In this document: positions 34,368 through 42,912 of the stretch, piece after piece
Layout: the number at the start of each line of letters is the position of its first letter
How positions within the stretch are numbered: position 1 is the first letter of the stretch
NCBI GenBank assembly: GCA_030147525.1
Contig: JASBVF010000040.1
Coordinates: 1 to 64,000, forward strand
DNA from: Bacteroidota bacterium
GTDB lineage: Bacteria > Bacteroidota > Bacteroidia > Chitinophagales > Saprospiraceae
Reading direction: 5' to 3'
DNA: 64,000 bases
Position numbers and translations under genes: made by a program
The notes under the pieces: model-generated
What the model was told of the DNA's origin: nothing
What the model saw: the letters and a program-made list of their open reading frames with translations, nothing else
Databases searched by the model: none

Positions 34368-34724
34368 TTACAAATCCCAGAAAGAGCGGGGGCGGTTGTA
34401 AACTTTTATAGTGTCGGAGATGGTTTGCACAAAATACCAGACTACAACGCCGGCCACAGGAAGATATGCCAGACCACCGACCAGATGGATCCAAACCGGC
34501 AGGCTTACGGCAAGAACAATGGCGGTTTTCAAATAATTCAACCGCTTAATGTGCTGATAAACATGGAGCAGGTGAAATGCGCTGGCCAGTTGCCAAAGCC
34601 CAAGCACGATGAGCATGGCATTCGTCCACGCCTGTCCGGACGCAAAAAATGCAAGTAGCAAAATGGCGAAGATGAGGATAGCCTGTCCGAGCAGGTCTAT
34701 TTTCATTCTGAATTTAGAAATCAT
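34368..34724 (-). CDS. Hypothetical integral membrane protein, about four TM segments
   Basis: The 118-residue hydrophobic protein shows transmembrane stretches at about 10-30, 35-55, 64-82 and 84-102, a central HLLHVYQHIKRLNYLK loop and a polar tail YNRPRSFWDL. No family is recognised. It lies upstream of the rhomboid gene in the same orientation and may share its transcript. Confidence 0.65.
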   Translation of the reverse strand: MISKFRMKIDLLGQAILIFAILLLAFFASGQAWTNAMLIVLGLWQLASAFHLLHVYQHIKRLNYLKTAIVLAVSLPVWIHLVGGLAYLPVAGVVVWYFVQTISDTIKVYNRPRSFWDL

Positions 34725-34743
34725 GGTTGTTCAACGAGCGGCT

Positions 34744-34751
34744 TATCTTTG
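34744..34751 (+). promoter_or_regulatory. Candidate -7 box TATCTTTG for nitroreductase/pabB
   Basis: Exact TAnnTTTG 105 bases before the preferred nitroreductase start. The nearest upstream TTG (34727-34729) is 14 bp away, shorter than usual. Confidence 0.4.
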
Positions 34752-34855
34752 CCGCACTTTAATTTACCGTTGATGGTTTGTTGGTGAAAAACTTTATGGA
34801 TTTGGTAAAACAACTGTCAACGGGAAAAGGTCAAATATTTATCAAAGTTAACACA

Positions 34856-35437
34856 ATGTCTATTACACCAGAACAGGCAACGGAACTCATTCGCAAAAGA
34901 AGGGCAATTTTTCCCAAAACCTACAACAGCAAACCGATCGAAAGAAACGTCATTGAAGAGGTTCTGGAAAATGCCAATTGGGCGCCGACACATCGCCTCA
35001 CCGAGCCCTGGCGTTTCAAGGTGCTCGTAGGTGCCGCCCTGGAAAGGTTTGGCGATTACCTGGGCGCTTACTACAAAACCAACACGCCGGAAGCGACTTT
35101 TTCTGAGGTAAAATTCAAAAAAATGCAGGAGAATCCACGAATGTCGGCCTGCGCAATTGCGATCTGTATGCAACGTGATCCACAAGAGCGGGTGCCTGAA
35201 TGGGAGGAGGTAGCAGCTGTAGCCTGTGCGGTGGAAAATATGTGGCTCACCTGCACTGCCCATGGAATCGGGTGTTACTGGAGTACGCCCGAAGCGGCGC
35301 TGAATGCAAATGAATTTTTGGGCTTAAAAGAAGGCGAACGCTGCCTGGGAGTTTTCTACATGGGGTACCATGATTTGGAGGGTTTGCAGGGTAAACGCTC
35401 GCCCGTTGAGGAGAAAACTGAATGGATTCTTGAATAA
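34856..35437 (+). CDS. Nitroreductase-family flavoprotein
   Basis: The preferred ATG at 34856 gives 193 residues beginning MSITPEQATELIRKRRAIFP, the usual family start; in-frame starts up to 26 codons upstream exist but read as leader. FMN-binding marks are the R-R-A-I-F-P segment, NWAPTHRLTEPWRF near residue 44, and GIGCYWSTPEAA near 137 with the late LGVFYMGYHD. Family members reduce nitro compounds, quinones or other electron acceptors with NAD(P)H in the cytoplasm; the physiological substrate is not clear. The end overlaps the likely pabB start by 8 bases. Confidence 0.9.
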   Translation: MSITPEQATELIRKRRAIFPKTYNSKPIERNVIEEVLENANWAPTHRLTEPWRFKVLVGAALERFGDYLGAYYKTNTPEATFSEVKFKKMQENPRMSACAIAICMQRDPQERVPEWEEVAAVACAVENMWLTCTAHGIGCYWSTPEAALNANEFLGLKEGERCLGVFYMGYHDLEGLQGKRSPVEEKTEWILE

Positions 35438-36749
35438 AATAATAACGCAATTGACCCGCTCCAGCGAGACATTTCATTTAGGCTCCGTCAGCGAATTTAA
35501 ACAGCGGGCTTTTGAATGGGCGAAAGTTTTCAGGGTAGCCTGCTACTTTGATCACAACCGGTACCAGGGTTACACCGGCAATGATTTTGAGTGCCTGATA
35601 GCCGTCGGCACGGAGTCAGAGCTTTTGCTGAAGGAGGAGCACGGGGCTTTTGATGCGCTGAAGGCGTATTTTGATGAAAAACAGGACTGGCTCTTCGGCT
35701 TCCTGTCATACGACCTGAAAAATGACGTCGAGCAACTGAGCTCTTCTAACTTCGATGGAATCGGTTTTCCGTCTCTGCATTTTTTTCAGCCGCAAATCGT
35801 ACTGGAAATTCATGCTGAAAAAGTTGTAATCCACAGCCTTGCCGGCAATCCGGCCGATGTGTTCGAGTCTATCAGACAAGTTTCAGTTGTCGGACCTGGC
35901 CGGCTGAATTTAAGTTCGCTCACACTTCAGTCCCGTATTTCCCGGGAGGATTATCTCAGTACGGTCGAAACCATTCGCCAACACATACTTCGGGGTGATA
36001 TTTATGAAATGAATTTTTGCCAGGAGTTTTTTATTGAAAACTGTCAGCTCGACGCCCCGGCTGTTTTCCGACGGCTGAACGATGTTGCCAAAGCGCCGTT
36101 CTCTGCATTTTATAAACTGCATGACCGCTACCTGCTTTGCGCCAGTCCGGAGCGTTTTTTAAAAAAAACCGGTAATAAGCTCATTTCCCAACCCATCAAA
36201 GGCACCATTCGCCGTGGTGTCAACTCCCAAGAGGACAAAATGCTCGCTGAAAAATTATACAACAGCCCAAAGGACCGTTCGGAAAATGTGATGATCGTTG
36301 ATCTCGTGCGCAACGACCTGGCTCGCTCCTGCCGGGCAGGAACGGTGGAGGTTGAAGAAATTTTTGGCGTCTATCGCTTTGAGCAAGTCATGCAATTGAT
36401 CTCGACAGTGACGGGGCAACTGGAAGAGGGAGTTCATTTCATAGATGCCATCCGAAAAGCATTCCCGATGGGCTCCATGACCGGAGCGCCTAAAGTTCGA
36501 AGCATGCAGCTAATTGAAGAGTTGGAACAAACCCGGCGGGGGCTGTATTCCGGTGCAGTGGGCTATTTGACGCCGCAAGGTGATTTTGATTTTAATGTAG
36601 TAATCAGAAGTATGATCTACAATGAGGCAAGCCGGTACCTCTCCTTTCAGGTGGGCGGAGCTATTGTTTTCGACTCTGTACCCGAAGATGAATATGAGGA
36701 GTGTTTGCTGAAGGCGAAGGGAGTTTTCACGGTGTTGAAGGAAGCGTAA
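35430..36749 (+). CDS. pabB: Aminodeoxychorismate synthase component I (PabB/TrpE family)
   Basis: The enzyme aminates chorismate in p-aminobenzoate (folate) synthesis. No in-frame ATG occurs near the conserved start. I choose the TTG at 35430 (439 residues), which overlaps the nitroreductase stop; the ATG at 35370 adds 20 residues read out of frame through the conserved nitroreductase end. Chorismate-binding motifs are strong: SRISREDYLSTVETIRQHIL, GDIYEMNFCQEF, LCASPERFL, QPIKGTIRRG, ENVMIVDLVRNDL, and FPMGSMTGAPKVRSM. The PIKGT motif and the lone component-I form fit PabB better than TrpE. No glutaminase subunit gene is next to it. Confidence 0.9.
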   Translation: MNKIITQLTRSSETFHLGSVSEFKQRAFEWAKVFRVACYFDHNRYQGYTGNDFECLIAVGTESELLLKEEHGAFDALKAYFDEKQDWLFGFLSYDLKNDVEQLSSSNFDGIGFPSLHFFQPQIVLEIHAEKVVIHSLAGNPADVFESIRQVSVVGPGRLNLSSLTLQSRISREDYLSTVETIRQHILRGDIYEMNFCQEFFIENCQLDAPAVFRRLNDVAKAPFSAFYKLHDRYLLCASPERFLKKTGNKLISQPIKGTIRRGVNSQEDKMLAEKLYNSPKDRSENVMIVDLVRNDLARSCRAGTVEVEEIFGVYRFEQVMQLISTVTGQLEEGVHFIDAIRKAFPMGSMTGAPKVRSMQLIEELEQTRRGLYSGAVGYLTPQGDFDFNVVIRSMIYNEASRYLSFQVGGAIVFDSVPEDEYEECLLKAKGVFTVLKEA

Positions 36750-37071
36750 TCAGATTATTTTTATTAAAAAAATACTAATTCAATTATTTCTTAATTTTTG
36801 GCAAGGTAATTGGAAATTGTATTTCAGAGTTAGTTAATGCAGAAGGTCAGGTTTTCAGCAATGAATTTTTTATACCTGATTCAGCATTGTTTAATCCGTT
36901 ATTATACGACACACGTTTATCCCATGCAACATTATTCAGTAGTAAAAACCTCTCAGGCAGGTACTGTCTGTAGCGAGAGGGTTGCAGGGGATTTTCTTCC
37001 CACAGAGTAGTCTTTCCCACGCAGCCTTCCCGATATTATTTAATCATCCATCTCAAAAACGGTTTTAGGCT
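36750..37071. other. Gene-free 322 bp stretch with a stem-loop, possible structured RNA
   Basis: No open frame of note. A two-part hairpin spans 36947-36983: AACCTCTC with GAGAGGGTT as outer arms and AGGCAG with CTGTCT as inner arms. A pyrimidine-rich segment with three CTTCCC/TTTCCC words follows (36990-37035). It may be the leader of the 37-codon frame at 37072, a small RNA, or simply spacer. Confidence 0.35.
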
Positions 37072-37185
37072 ATGTTAATACTACAATTTGCTCTCGGCGC
37101 ATTTCTCCTTGGAGGAGGCATTATTACCCTGACCAATTGGGTCGCAGAAAAATTTGAAAAAAATACTTACCGCAGCGGACAGTAG
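37072..37185 (+). CDS. Possible 37-residue single-pass membrane peptide
   Basis: ATG to TAG gives a peptide with one clear transmembrane helix (LQFALGAFLLGGGIITL) and a charged tail (NWVAEKFEKNTYRSGQ). The glycine-rich helix, positive tail and long upstream leader look like a real small membrane protein, but the length alone does not prove coding. No family recognised. Confidence 0.4.
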   Translation: MLILQFALGAFLLGGGIITLTNWVAEKFEKNTYRSGQ

Positions 37186-37265
37186 TCAGCGGGCAGTAGG
37201 CAGTTTGATAGTTCATTTTTTCTCCCCCCATGGTACTTGATGCTGCCTACTCTCCGTTGTCACTG
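37179..37265. repeat. Imperfect inverted repeat (GCGGGCAGTAGGCAG family)
   Basis: ACAGTAGTCAGCGGGCAGTAGGCAG faces CTGCCTACTCTCCGTTGTCACTGT. Pairing is good over about 24 bp with a few mismatches. It lies between the small frame at 37072 and the end of the M20 gene. Confidence 0.65.
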
Positions 37266-37388
37266 TTTTCAATCCTTGCAAAGGCTTGTTTTCAGTGAGA
37301 AGTGTTTTGCGAAAAAAAGAAAAACACAGCTCTAAATGATTGAAAATCAGCCTGTAAGATTGCTGATCTGTTCTCAAATTCGACTGTT

Positions 37389-38585
37389 TTAAGTATAGGT
37401 TTCCAGTTCTTTCACTGCCAGCCAACTCATCAATCCCATTCCTGTAACTAAACTGTTTTCGTCCACATCGAAGGTGTCTGTGTGGATAGGAGAGGTAATA
37501 CCTTTAGCCGGGTTTCCGGTGCCCAGGCGATAAAAACAGGCTGGCATTTTTTGAGAATACCAGGCGAAGTCCTCCGCAGTCATGCGCATCGGAAGATCGA
37601 TGACGTTTTCTTCGCTGAGGTACTCAGAAGCATGACTCCGGGCACGCAGCGTCAGAGGTTCGTCGTTTTTCAGAAAAGGATAGCCTTTCACGATGTTGAA
37701 ATCGCAGGAACCACCCATGCCTTCGGCCAGGTTTTCGGCCATTTTCTTCATGAGGCGATGTGCTTCGGTACGCCACTCTTCGTTCATCGTTCGGAAGGTT
37801 CCCTCCAGCTTAATTTCACCAGGGATAATATTGGTGGCTCCGCCTGTTGAGTTTATTTTCCCAAATGTTAAAACTGAAGGAATGAGCGGGTTTGCATTGC
37901 GGCTGACGATTTGCTGCAATGCGACGACAATGTGGGAAGCGATGAGCACGGTATCAATGCAGTCGTGTGGCATGGCACCATGTCCGCCTTTGCCTTTTAC
38001 CGTAACATAAATTTCATCGGCACTGGCCATGAACATGCCAGGCCGGAAGCCAACCTTCCCTGCTTCAAGAGCCGGAAGGACATGTTGGCCTAAAATTGCC
38101 TCAGGTGCGGGTTTTTCCAGTACGCCTTCCTCGATCAAAATAGAGGCGCCGCCAGGCAGCTTTTCTTCTGCCGGCTGGAAAATGAGTTTAATCGTTCCTT
38201 CGAACTCTTCTTTGATTGTATTTAAAATTTTAGCGGCGCCAAGCAATGAAGAGGTGTGGACATCATGCCCGCAAGCGTGCATAATTCCTTGGTTTTTAGA
38301 TTTGTATGTTACATCATTGGCTTCAAGGATTGGCAGGGCGTCGATATCAGCTCGCAGGGCAATGACTTTTTTTTCAGGATTTTTTCCTTTGATTAAACCT
38401 ACCACTCCGTTTTCGCCCCAACCATGCTCATGAGGGATGCCAAACTCACCGAGTTTACGGGCAATAAATTTTCCGGTTTCCACTTCCTGAAACGACAGCT
38501 CGGGATGGCTGTGCAGGTGCCGCCTGATTTCAATTATTTCAGGATGGAGCTTTTCGGCGAGATGTTTAATTTTTTCCTTGAGCAT
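37389..38585 (-). CDS. M20D-family amidohydrolase / N-acyl-amino-acid deacylase
   Basis: The 398-residue cytosolic metallopeptidase has the dinuclear metal and catalytic motifs of M20D: RRHLHSHPELSFQE, ALRADIDALPI, MHACGHDVHTSS with Cys and His ligands, IFQPAEEK with the catalytic Glu, and KGKGGHGAMPHDCID. The central dimerisation domain is present. Family members deacylate N-acyl amino acids, IAA conjugates, hippurate or N-acetyl-diaminopimelate. It starts 5 bp after the murF stop and so is probably translated from the same message. Confidence 0.92.
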   Translation of the reverse strand: MLKEKIKHLAEKLHPEIIEIRRHLHSHPELSFQEVETGKFIARKLGEFGIPHEHGWGENGVVGLIKGKNPEKKVIALRADIDALPILEANDVTYKSKNQGIMHACGHDVHTSSLLGAAKILNTIKEEFEGTIKLIFQPAEEKLPGGASILIEEGVLEKPAPEAILGQHVLPALEAGKVGFRPGMFMASADEIYVTVKGKGGHGAMPHDCIDTVLIASHIVVALQQIVSRNANPLIPSVLTFGKINSTGGATNIIPGEIKLEGTFRTMNEEWRTEAHRLMKKMAENLAEGMGGSCDFNIVKGYPFLKNDEPLTLRARSHASEYLSEENVIDLPMRMTAEDFAWYSQKMPACFYRLGTGNPAKGITSPIHTDTFDVDENSLVTGMGLMSWLAVKELETYT

Positions 38586-38590
38586 TGCAG

Positions 38591-39913
38591 TTAGTTTTCC
38601 AGTATTTTTTCCAGGCCGATGCTGCGGGAGCCTTTGATCAGAAAGTGAACGTCCGAAAAATTTTGTTGCTTAAACCATGCACGCAGATCCGCCGTATTTT
38701 CAAAAAACAAAGCATCGGTTTCTTCCGCTGCCTGCCTGAATTCCTTACCTACCAAAATCAGTTGCTCTAATCCGCAGGAAAGCGCCAGGGTTGCAATTTC
38801 CAGATGCTCATGTTTGCTATACTCTCCCAGCTCCAGCATGGCGCCAAGTATGGCTATTTTTCGCCCTGCTTTCATTTTGCCGAAGGCAAGCAGCGCATTT
38901 TTCATACTTGTAGGGTTGGCATTGTAGGCATCGAGAATAAAAGTATTCGACCCGGCAGTGACCAACTGAGAGCGGTTGTTCGACGGCACGTAACTTTCAA
39001 TGGTCGCTTTGATTTTGGCAGCCGGAACTTTAAAATATTTCCCGGCGACAATGGCCGTCATGATGTTGTTGAAATTGTACTGCCCAATCAGGTTGCTTGC
39101 AGCTTTCACCAGCTCTCCTTTTTCCGTTAAAAACGCTACTTCGAGGAAGGGTTCTTCAGCGACGAGCTTTACTTCAAAAGGCGTATTTGCCATGCTGGGG
39201 CTGTCGCTTTGGTGGTAAAATAGTTTCAACTTATTGCCCTGGGCTAATTCCGAGAGGTGAGGCTCGTCCATATTGATGAAAACCATTCCACCACGTTCAG
39301 CCAAAAACCGGTAAAGTTCGGATTTCGTTTTTTTAACTCCTTCAAACCCTCCGAAGCCTTCAAGGTGAGCCTTTCCGACGTTCGTAATCAGGCCGTGCGT
39401 AGGTTCGGCAATGTGGCAAAGAAAGTCGATCTCCCCCGGATGATTAGCACCCATTTCGATGATGGCGACTTCGGTTTTTTCCGGCATAGCCAGCAAAGTA
39501 AGCGGCACGCCAATATGATTATTCAGGTTTCCTTTGGTGAAATGAGCCGGGTAATGGCTCGCTAATACGTTGCTGACCAGTTCCTTGGTTGTGGTTTTGC
39601 CATTGCTGCCGGTAATGGCGATCACCGGAATATTAAACTGGCGCCGGTGGTGTCTGGCTAGATCCTGAAGCGTGGTCAGGACATCATCGACAAGGAGCAG
39701 CCGGTCATCTGTTTTAAAATCACTTTCGTCAATGACTGCATAAGCTGCCCCGGCTTTCAATGCTTGTTCAGCGAATTCATTCCCATTAAATTTTTCGCCT
39801 TTCAGCGCAAAAAACAGGCTGCCTTGTTCGACTTTCCGGCTATCAGTGATGATTTTGGGATGGCGTTTGAAGATCTCATAAAGCGCCTCAATGGATGTTG
39901 TTTGGAATGACAC
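38591..39913 (-). CDS. murF: UDP-N-acetylmuramoyl-tripeptide--D-alanyl-D-alanine ligase
   Basis: MurF adds D-Ala-D-Ala to the muropeptide precursor in the cytoplasm. The start is taken as the GTG at 39913 (440 residues) because the open frame upstream runs back through the gldJ terminator hairpin. Seen: ITDSRKVEQGSLFFALKG, P-loop ITGSNGKTTTKEL, KGNLNNHIGVPLTLL, EMGANHPGEI, TNVGKAHLEGF, and LDAYNANPTSMKNAL. It follows gldJ, a gene order I recall from gliding Flavobacteriia, and precedes the M20D gene by 5 bp. Confidence 0.94.
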   Translation of the reverse strand: MSFQTTSIEALYEIFKRHPKIITDSRKVEQGSLFFALKGEKFNGNEFAEQALKAGAAYAVIDESDFKTDDRLLLVDDVLTTLQDLARHHRRQFNIPVIAITGSNGKTTTKELVSNVLASHYPAHFTKGNLNNHIGVPLTLLAMPEKTEVAIIEMGANHPGEIDFLCHIAEPTHGLITNVGKAHLEGFGGFEGVKKTKSELYRFLAERGGMVFINMDEPHLSELAQGNKLKLFYHQSDSPSMANTPFEVKLVAEEPFLEVAFLTEKGELVKAASNLIGQYNFNNIMTAIVAGKYFKVPAAKIKATIESYVPSNNRSQLVTAGSNTFILDAYNANPTSMKNALLAFGKMKAGRKIAILGAMLELGEYSKHEHLEIATLALSCGLEQLILVGKEFRQAAEETDALFFENTADLRAWFKQQNFSDVHFLIKGSRSIGLEKILEN

Positions 39914-39953
39914 TGTGTAAATTTGTTTATTGAAAACGAGGCCACAATAATAA

Positions 39954-39993
39954 GAAAGTCCCCGCATCCGATACATTCGGAGCGGGGACTTTC
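39954..39993 (-). terminator. Rho-independent terminator after gldJ
   Basis: A perfect 12 bp stem (GAAAGTCCCCGC pairing with GCGGGGACTTTC, 39954-39965 and 39982-39993) with an inner TCCG/CGGA extension. On the minus strand it is followed by TTATTATTG. It ends 27 bp after the gldJ stop and separates it from murF. Confidence 0.82.
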
Positions 39994-40020
39994 GCTTTAG
40001 CGTTATGCTGCTAAATCAAT

Positions 40021-41526
40021 TTATTTGTAGCGTCTCTTTACTTTGCCTTGCTTTGATTTGAAAGTCAAACCACCGGCATCTTCGTTTCCGGTTGGGCCAC
40101 CTGTGCGAGTCATCGCACAACGGAAGCCGAGGTCACGATAAGATTTATCTTCGTCACGGAAGCGGCGTGCGCCTGGCGAGAGCCAGAAGGCACGATCCTG
40201 CCAGCTGCCACCCTTGATAACACGGGCTTTGTCGCTGATGAGGGTGTGAGTTCCGTAATCGTAAAAAGCTTCTGATTGTTTGTCGCCGTCGAGGAAGTTG
40301 TAAGGCTGACCTACTTTGTAGTTTTCACGTGTAGCAACTTCATCGTCCTCAACATAACGGTAGCGGAGGCGGCCAAGGCTGTCTTTTTCAACTGGCTTGC
40401 CATCTTCGTCAAGTACTTTTGAACGGAATTTGTTACCACGGAAGGAGTTCAGGTCCTGCTGCTCAACATCTTCGATAGTAAGGCTGGTGAGTGGGCGGTA
40501 GAGATCCATCGTCCATTCGTTAACGTTACCGGCCATATTGTAAAGGCCAAAATCATTAGGCATATAGGTGCGAACGGGAGCCGTGATATGTGCACGGTCG
40601 TTCAACTTTCCAGCCATACCCATGTAATCACCTGCGCCACGTTTGAAGTTTGCAAGGATTTCCCCCTGGTACTTGTTGCGCTTCTGGTAGCGGACAGTGC
40701 TTCCGTTCCATGGATAGATCCGGCGGTCGGAAATACGCTCATCTTTTTCAGAAACAAGATTGCCAACCAGGCCTACCGCTGCGTATTCCCACTCAGCTTC
40801 TGTCGGGAGGCGGTAAGAAGGAAGCATGATGCCATCCTCAAAACGAACCGGACGCTCGCCATCAGTACGGACATCTTTCAGGTTTTTACGAACATCACCC
40901 TGATATTGGCCTGCGAGATATGCCTCGGTGTTGAAGTTGTCTTCATCTTTCTGTTCGGAGTTCGGGTTGAGAATGCCTTTTTCGATCAGGATCATTTCAT
41001 TCACCCGGTCAGTACGCCATTGAGCGTAATCGTTGGCTTGAAGCCAGCTTACACCAACCACTGGATAGTTATCGTAAGATGGGTGGCGGAAATAAGTTTC
41101 CACGAATGGCTCGTTGAAAGCCAGCTCTTCACGCCATACAAGTGTGTCAGGAAGTGCATTGAGATAAACCTCAGGGTATGATTCACCAAATACCCGCTGC
41201 AACCAATACAGGTATTCGCGGTAGTCGATATTGGAAACTTCCGTTTCATCCATGTAGAAGGAAGAAACAGTAACCCGGCGTGGAATGGCGTTCCAGTCGT
41301 AGGTTACATCCTGGTCCGTAACTCCCATCGTAAAAGTACCACCTTCGATGAGTACGAGGTTCGGGCCGGTTGCCTGTCCTTCGTAATCGAGTTTTTCAAA
41401 ACCACCCCACTTGGCATCATTATATTGCCAGCCAGTTGTGGCAGAACGCTCCTTTTTGCCGCAGGAGCTGAGCGCCAAGGCAGCGAGGAAGAAAATAGAA
41501 CTGAACTTCAACAGATTTTTCATCAC
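40021..41526 (-). CDS. gldJ: Gliding motility / T9SS lipoprotein GldJ (SUMF1-like fold)
   Basis: The 501-residue protein has a lipoprotein signal with lipobox LSSC (Cys22). The body is an FGE/SUMF1-like fold. Characteristic GldJ segments are TGWQYNDAKWGGFE just after the lipid anchor, LIEGGTFTMGVTDQD, YDWNAIPRRVTVSSFYMDETEV, NIDYREYLYWL, DNYPVVGVSWLQANDYAQWR, YRLPTEAEWEYAA, and NVNEWTMDLYRP near the end. GldJ is an outer-membrane lipoprotein needed for gliding and for stability of type IX secretion components in Flavobacterium. Location beside porP/sprF, porU and porV supports the call over the paralogue GldK/PorK. Confidence 0.9.
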   Translation of the reverse strand: MMKNLLKFSSIFFLAALALSSCGKKERSATTGWQYNDAKWGGFEKLDYEGQATGPNLVLIEGGTFTMGVTDQDVTYDWNAIPRRVTVSSFYMDETEVSNIDYREYLYWLQRVFGESYPEVYLNALPDTLVWREELAFNEPFVETYFRHPSYDNYPVVGVSWLQANDYAQWRTDRVNEMILIEKGILNPNSEQKDEDNFNTEAYLAGQYQGDVRKNLKDVRTDGERPVRFEDGIMLPSYRLPTEAEWEYAAVGLVGNLVSEKDERISDRRIYPWNGSTVRYQKRNKYQGEILANFKRGAGDYMGMAGKLNDRAHITAPVRTYMPNDFGLYNMAGNVNEWTMDLYRPLTSLTIEDVEQQDLNSFRGNKFRSKVLDEDGKPVEKDSLGRLRYRYVEDDEVATRENYKVGQPYNFLDGDKQSEAFYDYGTHTLISDKARVIKGGSWQDRAFWLSPGARRFRDEDKSYRDLGFRCAMTRTGGPTGNEDAGGLTFKSKQGKVKRRYK

Positions 41527-41562
41527 TTTTTTTATGAATTTTTACTTTTAAAAAAAGACGTG

Positions 41563-41591
41563 CAAAGATAGAAAAGTACTGAGCAAATCAA
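41563..41591 (-). promoter_or_regulatory. gldJ: Promoter of gldJ (TTG - 18 bp - TATCTTTG)
   Basis: On the minus strand TTG (41589-41591) and TATCTTTG (41563-41570) are spaced by 18 bp, a full match to the Bacteroidota consensus. The gldJ start is 37 bases downstream, so gldJ need not depend on the gene upstream. Confidence 0.6.
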
Positions 41592-41636
41592 TGGTTGACT
41601 CCATGTTTTAACAGACTTTCATTCTAAAGCGCAAGG

Positions 41637-42674
41637 TTAGCGGAAAATTTTGAAACAGTCATTATAGCGCTCCGCAAAACGTTTACGCCTTACATTCTCA
41701 CTATTATCAAGATTCAGGACCAGCGAAATTTCGTGAGAACCTCCCGATGGCGACAACCCTGAAACGGTATAATCGTAACTGTATCCTATTTTGAAAACGT
41801 CGTATTGGAACCCTACCAGTGCAATTACTGCGTCGGGATTGCCAAAAGCGTGCCTGTACCATCCGCCCGCAAAAACTAAACCTAAACTGTAGTAGGCTCC
41901 CAGGTTGAGTTGCCCCTGGTCACCTTGTTTTAAAAAAAGGATATTCGGCGAAATAAACGATGCCGGTTGGCGCTTATTGCCTTCTTTAACAATAAACTGT
42001 GCGCCGCCGTGTAAAGATACCCTCAATGGCAATCCGTCTGTCAACCCAGTATTCGTATTGCTCAAAAAACCTTCATCGGGTGTGGTGAGGTGCTGCAGGG
42101 ACAGGCCGCCGTAAAACTGACTGCCGTACGCAAGTAATCCGGTGCCGACATCGAAAATAGTTTTATTTAATGCATCAGGCCGTATTTCATTCGTTGGGTT
42201 GGGGTTGCCGATGGGGTCAACGGAGCCGGTAATGGGGTCTAACTGGTCAAGAAAAATAAGTTTGTCCCAATCCACATTGGTCTGGCGGAAGCCTGCATTG
42301 ACGCCCAGTTTTATGTGAAAATCATCGCTGACATCGATTCGATAGGCATACGAGGCTGAAAAGTCAGTCGTTTTAAGTAAACCGCCACCTGCGTTGTCTG
42401 ATAAAACCAGGATGCCGAAACCACTGTTTAGTGCCGGAATAAACTGTTCGTAGGATGCGGCGTAAGTGGAATAGGCTGTGTTTCCGTTGTCAGTTACGGT
42501 TGGCCACTCGTTTCGATAGCTTGCCGAAATCCTGGGCGCATAGCTTGTGCCGGCAAAGGCTGGGCTCAATACCAGCGGTGTGGAATAAAACTGGCTGAAC
42601 ATCGGATCCTGCGCATGAAGGGCAGTCGATCCAAGCACAATAATGACTATTAAGCGTAGAATTTGTCTTTTCAT
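41637..42674 (-). CDS. PorP/SprF-family type IX secretion membrane protein
   Basis: Starting at 42674 (MKRQILRLIVIIVLGSTALHAQ) gives a Sec signal peptide and 345 residues; a start eight codons upstream is less likely. The mature protein begins DPMFSQFYSTPLVLSPAFAGT and continues as an outer-membrane beta-barrel with PASFISPNILFLKQGD, YSLGLVFAGGWYRHA and a final FKIGYSYDYTVSGLSP...GSHEISL strand, all typical of PorP/SprF. Members act as outer-membrane partners of secreted adhesins or of the T9SS machinery. It is divergent from porU and upstream of gldJ. Confidence 0.9.
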   Translation of the reverse strand: MKRQILRLIVIIVLGSTALHAQDPMFSQFYSTPLVLSPAFAGTSYAPRISASYRNEWPTVTDNGNTAYSTYAASYEQFIPALNSGFGILVLSDNAGGGLLKTTDFSASYAYRIDVSDDFHIKLGVNAGFRQTNVDWDKLIFLDQLDPITGSVDPIGNPNPTNEIRPDALNKTIFDVGTGLLAYGSQFYGGLSLQHLTTPDEGFLSNTNTGLTDGLPLRVSLHGGAQFIVKEGNKRQPASFISPNILFLKQGDQGQLNLGAYYSLGLVFAGGWYRHAFGNPDAVIALVGFQYDVFKIGYSYDYTVSGLSPSGGSHEISLVLNLDNSENVRRKRFAERYNDCFKIFR

Positions 42675-42687
42675 TGACCTTGTGTAA

Positions 42688-42720
42688 TTGGTTTTCAATA
42701 GGACAAATAAAGTAAGTTTG
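42688..42720 (+). promoter_or_regulatory. porU: Candidate promoter for porU (TTG - 22 bp - TAAGTTTG)
   Basis: TTG at 42688-42690 and TAAGTTTG at 42713-42720, 22 bp apart. It lies about 190 bases before the porU ATG and overlaps the upstream edge of the divergent porP/sprF gene, so a long leader would result. Confidence 0.4.
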
Positions 42721-42912
42721 CAAAACTTCGAAATGCCGGAAGGTAAAATTGCAGAATTGCTACACAGTTCGCACAGTCAATCTCTTCAATTGTCGGCTTT
42801 CGACAATAAACCTGTTAAAAAACGGGAAAACAACATAGAGGTAGTCCTCTAACGTTTGGGTAGCAACCAAAATTATTGTAACCCAATGTTTTCAAAAACA
42901 ATAGCGCAAGAT

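Noticed and set aside
35370-35429. Extra 20 N-terminal residues of PabB from an upstream ATG
   Set aside because: They would be read out of frame through the conserved end of the nitroreductase gene and do not resemble PabB starts.
40021-41526. Sulfatase-modifying factor / formylglycine-generating enzyme
   Set aside because: The fold is related, but the lipobox, the post-anchor TGWQYNDAK segment and T9SS neighbours identify GldJ. No sulfatase is adjacent.
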